This document shows, piece by piece, positions 15,655 to 23,215 of a stretch of DNA of 64,000 bases. Position numbers and translations under genes: made by a program. Every line of letters starts with the position of its first letter. Position 1 is the stretch's first letter. Source of the stretch: Streptomyces violaceoruber (GTDB lineage: Bacteria > Actinomycetota > Actinomycetes > Streptomycetales > Streptomycetaceae); assembly GCA_000720805.1 (NCBI GenBank), contig JODI01000021.1, positions 1 through 64,000 on the forward strand. The letters are read 5' to 3'. The notes under the pieces were generated by a model. That model did no database searches, was not told the origin of the DNA, and was given only the letters and a program-made list of their open reading frames with translations.

Positions 15655-16446
15655 ATGAAGAGACTTCTTTTCTACCTAGCATTGTTGCTGGCATGCCTCA
15701 TTGTCGCATTCACACAACAGGGCAGCGCTCTGGGCGATCTAGCAAGTGGCGGGGTGGTGGGATTCCTCGTACCGGTCACAGACGGGGTGGTTTCCAATGC
15801 TACGCAGATACGTCACCGGTGGTACTCATTTCGTTACGCTAGATCCGATATTCGCATTTCCGCCTCTTACCTATTTCGCATCAAGGTCGACGGCCGCTAC
15901 CTACTCATCCAAGGGCATCGCTTTCCCCAGTTTCAGCCCGTTGGAGGGGTTTACAAGATAACCAGAAGCGGCCGGGACTTCTTGAGTGGAATCGGTGCAC
16001 AGGACGACGATCTCATACCCTTTGACTCGACGAGCAAAGACGACATACGTATTCGCATCAAGGGGAAGGAGCTACCCAAATTCTATAGCTGGTTCGAATC
16101 GCGAAAAGGACGCGAGGACTCCCCGTGGAGAGAGTTTTACGAAGAACTCGTAGAAAATGGCCCACTCCCACATGATGCCTTCCCTTATATATTTCACGAC
16201 TACAGGCGACGAGATACTGACCCCATTCGATTCAGCGAGCACGCCAATTGCCTCGAAATCCTCGTCGCAGACATCTACGATTTGCTTCCTACAGAGGATC
16301 AGCTTTCAGCTTTGCAAAGTCTTATGGCTACTCATCCTGATTCGATACAGTGGGTCACGGAAGATATGATTCGCCGACGCGGGGCTATCCCAGGCGCTCC
16401 TCAGCGGTTCGACATAGCGCGGCATGCACAGCGCCTAATTCATTAG
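15655..16446 (+). CDS. Membrane-anchored NUDIX-like protein (SMODS-associated NUDIX type)
   Basis: From the ATG at 15655 this is 263 residues. A strong transmembrane segment lies at 4-21 and a second hydrophobic stretch at about 31-48. The cytoplasmic part has the sequence YLFRIKVDGRYLLIQG and FQPVGGVYKI (about 72-102) and then WREFYEELVENGPL at 158-171, which fits the second half of a NUDIX box (REUxEExG) after a long insertion. This resembles the S-NUDIX domain described near CBASS-type nucleotide-signalling systems. It begins 9 bp after the RT stop and shares its low GC content, so the two form one module. It may bind or hydrolyse a nucleotide signal and disrupt the membrane. Confidence 0.72.
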   Translation: MKRLLFYLALLLACLIVAFTQQGSALGDLASGGVVGFLVPVTDGVVSNATQIRHRWYSFRYARSDIRISASYLFRIKVDGRYLLIQGHRFPQFQPVGGVYKITRSGRDFLSGIGAQDDDLIPFDSTSKDDIRIRIKGKELPKFYSWFESRKGREDSPWREFYEELVENGPLPHDAFPYIFHDYRRRDTDPIRFSEHANCLEILVADIYDLLPTEDQLSALQSLMATHPDSIQWVTEDMIRRRGAIPGAPQRFDIARHAQRLIH

Positions 16447-16468
16447 GAGACGGCGTCCCATCAAGGCT

Positions 16469-16880
16469 TCACAGTCTGTGTTGCGTCCCTCGACACGCGC
16501 AGGTGGAGATGGTCTGCAGGTGCCATGCGATGGTCTCCCGCCCGGTGTCCAGGCCCTGTTCGACCAGGTTCCTTGCGGGTGATGCCCCACGGAATTGTGG
16601 AGTCATGCAGACCATGTGCCTCTGCTCAGCGCTGCAGCGGACGCGTCGGCCGGCTCGCCTCCTCGGTTGTCCGTGCCCCTCGCGGGTGCCATCGTTGCCA
16701 TGCGACGCGGAGCCGACTGACACTGCTCCCCTGAACTGCGAAGTAGCTGACAGCGCGCCGGCCTTGAGCCAGTCGCCATGGAAGTTGCTGCGGCGCAGAT
16801 GGCCGGACTCCGGTCCGAGGAAAACGTGTCCGTCGCGAAAGTCGAGCCCGGCAGACGCAACCGAGCTGTCTCGCAGAAGC
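16469..16880 (-). mobile_element. Integrase and IS481-like remnants
   Basis: No intact gene fits 16447-16990. On the minus strand, about 16770-16870, the frame gives GLDFRDGHVFLGPESGHLRRSNFHGDW, which is split here only by length but matches the C-terminal part of actinobacterial phage integrases. At about 16526-16582 the same frame gives LVEQGLDTGRETIAWHLQ, which resembles the helix-turn-helix part of IS481-family transposases. Both are short and lack catalytic residues, so I read them as scraps of earlier insertions between the RT module and the next gene. Confidence 0.5.
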
Positions 16881-16990
16881 GGAACATTGCTCCTCGGCAC
16901 AAGTCAGTGCAGTCCACGCGGCGAAAACGCCGGTCGGTTGTCGGCAAATCCGAAATACTTGGTACCTGCCGACAACACCCAGGGGGGAAC

Positions 16991-19036
16991 GTGGCTCAGC
17001 TCGAACTCGAAGTGCTCACAGACGACGCACCCGAGGCAGCCGCCTTCGAGGCATACTGGCGGCTCAACCATGATGGCGAGACGTGGGCGCAGACTGTCAC
17101 GGCCATCCGCACCGAGTACGGGCTGAAGCCGCAGCAGATGACCCGCATCGCCCAGGAGGCTGGCACGGCCTACCTGACCGACTTGTTGTGCGAGTCCTGC
17201 GAGGCCCCCTACCCCGTGTCCAGCCGCAGTGGCCTCGCTCAGGCCCTCCGTTTCGAAAGCTGGAAGTGCCCAAGCTGCCACGAACAGGAAGTGAAAGAGC
17301 ACGCCGCGCGGGTCAAGGAACAGCAGGCGCGGCGCCGTGCCGAGGTCTACGAGCAGTACCCCGTCATGGATGGTCCCGATTTGGAGTCCGCCGACCTCAC
17401 GCTCTTCGAGGCCATCGCGCTGCATGCCCTCTTCAGTGACCCAGCAGTCGAAGACGCCGGGCTGACGTCTCCCACCGACATCTGGCCGAAGGAGCGCCGT
17501 TGGGCTCCCGAGCAGCATCGGTACAACTTCGAACGTGGCCTTCTGAAGGCTGTGCCGCGTCGGCTCAAGGTGCACCCGCACTCGCACCTTGATGCCTTCG
17601 CTCTGGACGACGAAGGGGAACTGAGCGATTCCTTCTACCTCGGCCGCGTCAGCTACTACCTCATGGGCCAGGCCAACGAGCTCACTGATCGACATCCGCG
17701 ACTTCTCCAGGGTCTGAACCGCACCTTCCGGGAAGGCCCATGGCCGGCATCCTGGATGGGCCAGTGGCGTGACCTCTGGGACGAGCTGGCGCTGGCGGAC
17801 GCACAGGACTACCTCGCAATGAAGCTCGGCGAGCACCACCTTGAGATGAACCAGGGCGAGGGGACCCGCACCGCCCTCCAAGATGCCTTGAGCACCTTCA
17901 GCCTCGGACAGGTCTTCAACTTCATCTACCGGGCAGCCAAGGACTCCGCTGCCTACTACCAGCGTGGCGGAGTGAACAAGCGGCAAGCCGCAAACAGCAC
18001 CATCGCGCGCATCAGCGCCAGCGCCGACAGGGCCCGCGCGAACGGCTGGGACGTCAAACCCTTCGGTCGGCCCTGGAATCTCCCTCTCTCGGCCATCGGG
18101 GAGACGTTCTTCAGCAAGGTGATGTGGCAGCCGGACATGATGCAGGTGGCATCGCGCGACGCGCAGATCCCCTTGCACGCCTGGCCCACTGAAAACGCCG
18201 CCGAGGAAACAGAAGACGAGGGCTCCGAAGAAGTACCGCACCCGGTGCCTGGCATCGATGAGGACGGTACCTGGATCGACCTCGGCAAGATTCCTGGCGC
18301 CACTCCGTGGCCGGAAGTCAACGACCTCCTGAAACTGGAGCCTGGGACAGTCACTGCGATCGTGTCCGTGCCGACTGCCGGCCGCTCGACGATGGCTCTG
18401 AACATCGCGCTGCACAATGCCGCAGCCGAACGGCTCACTGTCTTCAGCACCTGCGAGATCAATTCGGTCGCGATTGAGCGGAAGCTCGTCAGCGCTACAT
18501 GCGGAGCAGATCTGCGATACCCCGCCGACACAGTGGACTTTGACTCCGTGCGTCGCCGCGCATCAGAGTCGTCAGTCAGGGTGCCAGGCTGGCACACCCC
18601 GACCATCGGGCTCCCGCTCGAACAGGTCTTCCGGGAAGCCGCAACTACGGTCATCCCACCGCACCATGGTCGCCTTGCCCTTTGGGTGGTCGACACGATC
18701 CAGAGCTACAGCGAGTTGGACGAGGAGGGCCTGGTATTGAGCATGGACGTTGCACGCCGTATTGCGGAGGAACATAGCCTCGCGGTTCTGATCACAGCTC
18801 GTGCTTTGAGCGAAGGGCCTGACGAGCCGCTTGAACTGCACCACGTCCCGACGCCTATCGCACGCGGCGCCGACACCATCGTTGAACTGCACCGCGACGG
18901 GGTCTACTGGACCAACCTTCCCGACGCCGACTCAGCCACCGTGCGGGCTTTGAAGGTCGGAGGTAAGCAGTGCAAAGAATCCGTCTCCCTTAACTTCGAG
19001 GCTTCCTTCTGCCGTTTCGTCCGAACTGACAGGTGA
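16991..19036 (+). CDS. Zinc-ribbon / RecA-like (DnaB-like) ATPase
   Basis: This 681-residue protein has an N-terminal four-cysteine region (CESCEAPYP near residue 66 and CPSCHEQ near 93), a large helical middle region, and a C-terminal RecA-fold part. There GTVTAIVSVPTAGRSTMALN occupies the Walker A position and LALWVVDTIQSY the Walker B position, as in DnaB-type helicase domains. The P-loop is degenerate because GKT/S is replaced by GRST, so ATP hydrolysis is doubtful. GTG at 16991 was chosen for its AGGGGGGAAC ribosome-binding site and because the upstream frame runs through mobile-element debris. It may belong with the RT module or be an independent defence or replication gene. Confidence 0.75.
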   Translation: MAQLELEVLTDDAPEAAAFEAYWRLNHDGETWAQTVTAIRTEYGLKPQQMTRIAQEAGTAYLTDLLCESCEAPYPVSSRSGLAQALRFESWKCPSCHEQEVKEHAARVKEQQARRRAEVYEQYPVMDGPDLESADLTLFEAIALHALFSDPAVEDAGLTSPTDIWPKERRWAPEQHRYNFERGLLKAVPRRLKVHPHSHLDAFALDDEGELSDSFYLGRVSYYLMGQANELTDRHPRLLQGLNRTFREGPWPASWMGQWRDLWDELALADAQDYLAMKLGEHHLEMNQGEGTRTALQDALSTFSLGQVFNFIYRAAKDSAAYYQRGGVNKRQAANSTIARISASADRARANGWDVKPFGRPWNLPLSAIGETFFSKVMWQPDMMQVASRDAQIPLHAWPTENAAEETEDEGSEEVPHPVPGIDEDGTWIDLGKIPGATPWPEVNDLLKLEPGTVTAIVSVPTAGRSTMALNIALHNAAAERLTVFSTCEINSVAIERKLVSATCGADLRYPADTVDFDSVRRRASESSVRVPGWHTPTIGLPLEQVFREAATTVIPPHHGRLALWVVDTIQSYSELDEEGLVLSMDVARRIAEEHSLAVLITARALSEGPDEPLELHHVPTPIARGADTIVELHRDGVYWTNLPDADSATVRALKVGGKQCKESVSLNFEASFCRFVRTDR

Positions 19037-19345
19037 CCAAGCCCAGGAGACCTTCAGCGGTGCTGGCCCGCGGCACACCGGGGCTCCCAGCCGGGTCAAT
19101 CAGCGTGGCCGTGCGCGAACCACAGGGCAGTCCATACCGACTACTGATCTTGATGCAGGCAACCTCGGGCGCTATGAGCAGTGTCCTGGCTCTGCACCAG
19201 CGGACACCTGGTCGCTGCCGCCGACCACGCGTCTGGCCGAAAATTCCCGCTGAGGCAGGGGGAGTTCTCGCTGCCAGGGCCTATGCGCAGCCGCCCGGCG
19301 GCAGCCCGCAGGACCTGCCCGCTGAACCGCGACAGCACAGCCTGC
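19037..19345. other. Gene-free stretch between convergent genes
   Basis: Between the ATPase gene and the convergent minus-strand gene I see no coding sequence with sensible composition, no strong hairpin and no repeat. Confidence 0.4.
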
Positions 19346-20110
19346 TTACTCATCCAACTGCTGCAATGGGATGGGCTCATCGAAGACATCGACGACGAAC
19401 TCCGAGGATCCGTTGCCCTCGAAGTCAACATCGCGGTTGCTGTGAAGCAACGTATGGATCCTTACCCAACGCCCCTCGGCACTCGCATCCTCCGCTACAT
19501 TGAGCGCGCTACGAACAGGGCCTACGCCGCCGGTCAGCCGCTTACTCGTCCAGGTCTGCACGAGCTTCGCTTCCGCGGGAAGCGCCCATGTACGAGGCTC
19601 GGCGCTGGCTGGGACGGAGACCTCGTCGCTGAACAACTGCATAACCCAGTCGACGTCTCCATCACTGCCGCGCTCGTTCGACATGCGAATGCCGAGCCCG
19701 ATCATGTACGCGCCTTCAAGGTACTCTTCTAGCTCGTCGTCGATATCGCTGAAATAGACGGCAGGGCGAACTACGTCGATCGGCCCGAAGCCAGTGAAGG
19801 CCCCAAGCATCGGTGCGCACTTGTCCTTGAGATATTGCTGTGCGGCCATGCGCACGGGCTTCGGGACTCGATCCAGCACCACTCCGAGAGAAGTCTCGTC
19901 TCGGTCGGCCAGGAAGCAGTTGAGGGCATCGACCAGTTCCCCCGCCAGATGAAGATCACCCGCTCCCAACGTGGTGACCGCTTCCAACTCGTCGCGCGGA
20001 CCTTTGACAAGGGCGAATACTCTGCTGCGCCCCGGACTCGTGTGCGCGATGAACGAATGAATCATTTCCTGTCTCACATCACGTCTTAGAAGCGGTACCA
20101 GCACGAACAC
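19346..20110 (-). CDS. Hypothetical protein
   Basis: The frame from GTG at 20110 gives 254 residues of normal, mixed composition (for example VDALNCFLADRDETSLGVVLDRVP and YFSDIDDELEEYLEGAYMIG), unlike the arginine/proline-rich shadow frames nearby. I recognise no domain, signal peptide or transmembrane helix. A later start at the ATG 20063-20065 (MIHSFIAHTSPGRSR) follows an AGGA sequence and is equally plausible, giving 239 residues. It is the only gene on this strand in the right half of the island. Confidence 0.65.
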   Translation of the reverse strand: MFVLVPLLRRDVRQEMIHSFIAHTSPGRSRVFALVKGPRDELEAVTTLGAGDLHLAGELVDALNCFLADRDETSLGVVLDRVPKPVRMAAQQYLKDKCAPMLGAFTGFGPIDVVRPAVYFSDIDDELEEYLEGAYMIGLGIRMSNERGSDGDVDWVMQLFSDEVSVPASAEPRTWALPAEAKLVQTWTSKRLTGGVGPVRSALNVAEDASAEGRWVRIHTLLHSNRDVDFEGNGSSEFVVDVFDEPIPLQQLDE

Positions 20111-20526
20111 GCACCGATACCGCCATAAGTAATGGGGAACCCTGCCGATCGACGTGTCGTCTGAGCTACATGCTCATTCGCATGGTCAAAGGCGGGTTGC
20201 TGTCAGACCCAGCACCTCAGCCCGGGTCCGCATGGCTAGCGGCAGGTTACCCGGGCGCAGGCGAGGTGACAATGGCGCACAAAGTCGTGAGGCAGGCGCA
20301 GACAGTGCCAGGGCGTCTTCAACGGCAGACGGATCAAGTAGCGCAAACCGCCGGGCCAACGCAGGTATGCGGCAGCGCCAATGAGCCACTGTCACGCAGC
20401 TCCTCCTCGCTGCGTGATCGCAGTTCGCAAAGCCCCTTCGTCGAGTTGCGTCTCATGCCAGGATCACCTTGAGGCCCTGGTACTTGGCGGTCAGTGGGCC
20501 TGACTCCACCAGCCCGAAGGAGCAGC
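20111..20526. other. Gene-free stretch in the island
   Basis: No open frame here has convincing codon composition or a ribosome-binding site. The stretch carries promoters for the two divergent flanking genes by position only; I cannot point to clear -10 or -35 boxes. Confidence 0.35.
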
Positions 20527-21021
20527 ATGGAACCCCGCAGCGCAGCTGCTGTCGGCAGGGACTTCCCGTACACCGCGAAGACGCTGTGCTATATCGAAGT
20601 AGCCGAGGATGGAACGGTGTCCCACGGCGTTGATGCCGGCACTTACGAGCGGGCTCGCAGTGGGGAGTCCCGACTGTTCGCCGTATGGCCGGGTTCCTGG
20701 CGAAGCGACCTGTTCGTCGTCGACGATCTCGACGAGTATGCCCGCGCACACGGACTCCTTCACGATCAACAGCGCACCGGGCTCGCTGACCACGAACACG
20801 CCGTCCGCTGGACGCTGGACCCCAGCGAGAAGAAGCCGATGGGCAGCTACATCACTGTCCGCGTCCATCTGGACTGCGGATGCGCAATCAATGACCTCGA
20901 CGCGTTCGCCAAGCAGATGCGCGCTCAGCGGGGATGGGACATCGCCACGACTGGCGGGTGGGGCGGGAGTACCACATCAGGAACCTACATGCGCGTGCGT
21001 CGCAAGAGTCTGGACTCCTGA
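20527..21021 (+). CDS. Hypothetical protein
   Basis: This 164-residue protein starts at an ATG with an AAGGAG site 7 bases upstream. It is mostly soluble and acidic in the middle (FVVDDLDEYARAHGLLHDQ) and ends with a basic tail (MRVRRKSLDS). The segment YITVRVHLDCGCAINDLDAFAKQM suggests an alpha/beta fold with a CGC cysteine pair. No known family is recognised. It is the last gene before the right att repeat and so the right-hand cargo gene of the island. Confidence 0.65.
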   Translation: MEPRSAAAVGRDFPYTAKTLCYIEVAEDGTVSHGVDAGTYERARSGESRLFAVWPGSWRSDLFVVDDLDEYARAHGLLHDQQRTGLADHEHAVRWTLDPSEKKPMGSYITVRVHLDCGCAINDLDAFAKQMRAQRGWDIATTGGWGGSTTSGTYMRVRRKSLDS

Positions 21022-21168
21022 CCGTGCTCGCGTGCGTGCGCGATGCGTGAGCGGACGGTCCAGCACAGGGCGTCACGAGCCGGATAGGGTACGACGCCGC
21101 AGGGCGCTGATCAGGCAGAACAGCGTCCTGCGGCAGGGTGGAGCACCCCCAGCAAGGATCCAATCCCA

Positions 21169-21278
21169 CTCCTGAAGCGGGTGTCGCAAGTTCGAATCCT
21201 GCCGGGGGCACCAGGCAAAAGGCCCGGACCGATCATGGTCCGGGGCCTTCGACATCCACTTCTGACATCAACGCGGGC
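21169..21278 (+). repeat. Right attachment-site repeat (attR-like)
   Basis: This 110-bp segment repeats the tRNA-Arg 3' half, the CCA, the terminator (with one C missing from the stem) and about 30 bp beyond. The upstream tRNA half is absent, so it does not encode a tRNA. It marks the right end of the 18.9-kb island or the junction with a second, tandem element, because a second integrase remnant lies beyond it. Confidence 0.85.
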
Positions 21279-21296
21279 GGGACGGGTGCATCCGGC

Positions 21297-21803
21297 GTGA
21301 CGAGAGACGAGGCCCTCCATCAGTTGAGGCAGCTTGCACGGGCTCAGGCACTCGGACGTCACGTCGGCTCGGACCGCCTGATCCAAGCCGGCCTCGACGC
21401 TCTCCTGGCCGATGTCGATACCCCGTCGCTCGCCCTCCTGGCCGGCCTGGGCCGTCGTGAGGAGCACGAGGCACGGGAGCTGTTCGACCACGTCGTCGAC
21501 GAGCTGGGGTTGGGTTTCGAGGCGCCCTCGGACCCGATCGCCGCCAAGTGGGCCCTGGCCTACTGGCTGGCCGCTCAGATCGTTGACGGTTCTTTGGACC
21601 CGGCGACCGGTGCCGACCTCATATGGGCCGAAGCAGCGATGGAACTCGACTATCCCGACCGCCTGCAGCCGATCGTCGAATGTGCCATCCAGTTGGCCGA
21701 CTGGAACGCCGCTTGCAGCACTCCGCTGGAGCAGCTCAAGGAAGAGGTCCTCGTCGCCGCCCGCGCACTGGTTGAGCACAGGGGGCCCGAAGCCGACCTC
21801 TGA
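21297..21803 (+). CDS. Hypothetical protein between the att repeat and integrase remnant B
   Basis: From the GTG at 21297 the frame gives 168 residues, acidic and mainly helical (VTRDEALHQLRQLARAQALG, ALLAGLGRREEHEARELFDHVV). There are no motifs or membrane segments. It is convergent with the integrase remnant. It sits where integrative elements often carry a small accessory gene, but I do not recognise the family. Confidence 0.6.
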   Translation: MTRDEALHQLRQLARAQALGRHVGSDRLIQAGLDALLADVDTPSLALLAGLGRREEHEARELFDHVVDELGLGFEAPSDPIAAKWALAYWLAAQIVDGSLDPATGADLIWAEAAMELDYPDRLQPIVECAIQLADWNAACSTPLEQLKEEVLVAARALVEHRGPEADL

Positions 21804-21871
21804 AAGGCCGCGGAGCCCCAGGACTGCCATAGCCCGAGGCTCCGCGTCTCATATAGGGACAAAAGCAGCGG

Positions 21872-22597
21872 TCAGTTCGAATCGGGGCGCCTCTTGAGCA
21901 GCCGGTCCATGTGGCTCATGGCCTCGCGCTGCGTGTCCTGCACGACGTGCGTGTACACGTCCATGGTGATGCTGATCTGCGAGCGGCCCAGGATCTCCAT
22001 CACGACGCGGGGCGCGACCCCGGCCGCCGTCAGGAGCGTGGCCGTGCCGTGCCGGGCGTCGTGCAGCCGGATCACCCGGAGGCCGGCGGACCGGGCGACG
22101 CGGCTGAAGGAGCGGTAGAGGTTCCGCGGCTCGACCGGGCGACCGGTCCGGGTGGTGAAGACGTAGTCCGACTCCCGCCAGGTCTCCCCTGCTTTCACCC
22201 GAGCCGCCACCTGCCGCATCCGGTGCCAGCGCAGCGGCGCGATGCAGAGCGCGGGCAGCGGAACGGCACGACGGCGGCGGCTCTTGGGATCGTCGTCGTA
22301 CAGCACGCCCCGGCGTCGCTGCACCTGCTGGCGGACGTACAGCACGCGGCCGTCGAGGTCGACGTCCGACCAGCGCAGGCGGACGATCTCTCCCCGGCGG
22401 AGGCCCATGGCGATGGCGAGCACGAAGGCCGCATAGAGCGGGTCCTTGCGGGAGGCCGCCAGGAAGTCGAGCGTCTCGTCCAGGGTCCAGGGCTTCAACT
22501 CCCGGTTGTCGGTGCGGGGAGGCTCGACGAGCTTGGCGACGTTGCGCGTGATCAGTTCCTCGCGGCAGATGGAGGACAATGCGGAGCGCAAGGGCGC
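21872..22597 (-). pseudogene. Tyrosine-recombinase integrase, truncated remnant B
   Basis: The frame is a longer piece of the same integrase family as remnant A, with almost the same C-terminus. It contains AIAMGLRRGEIVRLRWSDVD (box I arginine), RLHDARHGTATLLTAAG (HxxR), LGRSQISITMDVYTHV with the active tyrosine, and RLLKRRPD. The first HxxH/R partner GHS is changed to GRS. Homology begins only at LRSALSSICREELITRNVA, so about 150-180 N-terminal residues, including the arm-binding domain, are gone. The upstream sequence has been replaced by a short repeat (22631-22692). It is probably non-functional. Confidence 0.85.
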
Positions 22598-22630
22598 CGT
22601 TTCCGCCCGCGGGCATGTAGTGGCGTGCGC

Positions 22631-22800
22631 GGGCAGTTCCCATCCCGTCCACCGCCGACCCAGGCGGAGCCGAGCAGACACGGCCCATGGCGTTCAGGTC
22701 GTTCGTACAGTGGCGCGCTCCACCTGGACGCCATGAACCAAGCCCCCTCCACGGTTGTGGGTCGACGGCGGACGGGATGGAAGCTGGGGTGAGTGGTGGG
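22631..22800. repeat. Inverted pair of a short dispersed repeat (copies A and B)
   Basis: Copy A (22631-22692, minus) and copy B (22729-22800, plus) face each other and both begin with CGCCATG. A third copy at 25858-25930 (plus) shares GGCCGYGTCTGCTCGGCTCC with A and the 27-bp block ending GGGGTGAGTGGTGGG with B. Nothing in them looks coding. The A copy abuts the truncated integrase. Confidence 0.55.
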
Positions 22801-22843
22801 AAAACCAGGCCGGTGACGGACCGCGACGGGGGATGATCCGCTC

Positions 22844-22963
22844 ATGCGCATACGACGAGAGGTCCGCTGGGTCTTGTGGGGGCTCTGGTTTGGGTGTCTG
22901 GTCTTCTCCATCTGGTTCTTCGCCGAGGTGATCACGTTGTTCCTGCAGGCCGAGTCCTGGTGA
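22844..22963 (+). CDS. Possible small membrane protein (39 aa)
   Basis: An ATG at 22844 opens a 39-codon frame whose product is a short basic N-terminus (MRIRREVRW) followed by one hydrophobic, tryptophan-rich transmembrane stretch (VLWGLWFGCLVFSIWFFAEV) and a short tail ending LQAESW. A purine-rich GGGGGA lies about 12 bp upstream. The single-helix design is what one expects of a genuine small membrane protein, but without conservation data it remains tentative. Confidence 0.4.
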   Translation: MRIRREVRWVLWGLWFGCLVFSIWFFAEVITLFLQAESW

Positions 22964-23215
22964 CGCGGGCGGGGTGTCGTGCCACTCCCGTGCCAGAACG
23001 AACGGGGACTCACGGGGAGCCGGCCTGATCTTGTCGTGAGACCTGCTCCCCTCTATGGCTTCGCATCTGCCGGGGGCCGGGGAACCTGCCCGATTCATCC
23101 CGTAATGGGAGATCAGGACGACTCGCAAAGGCCATCTCGACGAAAAGCCCTCGTACTAATCTGATCACCCCTCAACGGCTTTTCGAAGCACGGCACAGGC
23201 GAGAGGTGACAGGCG

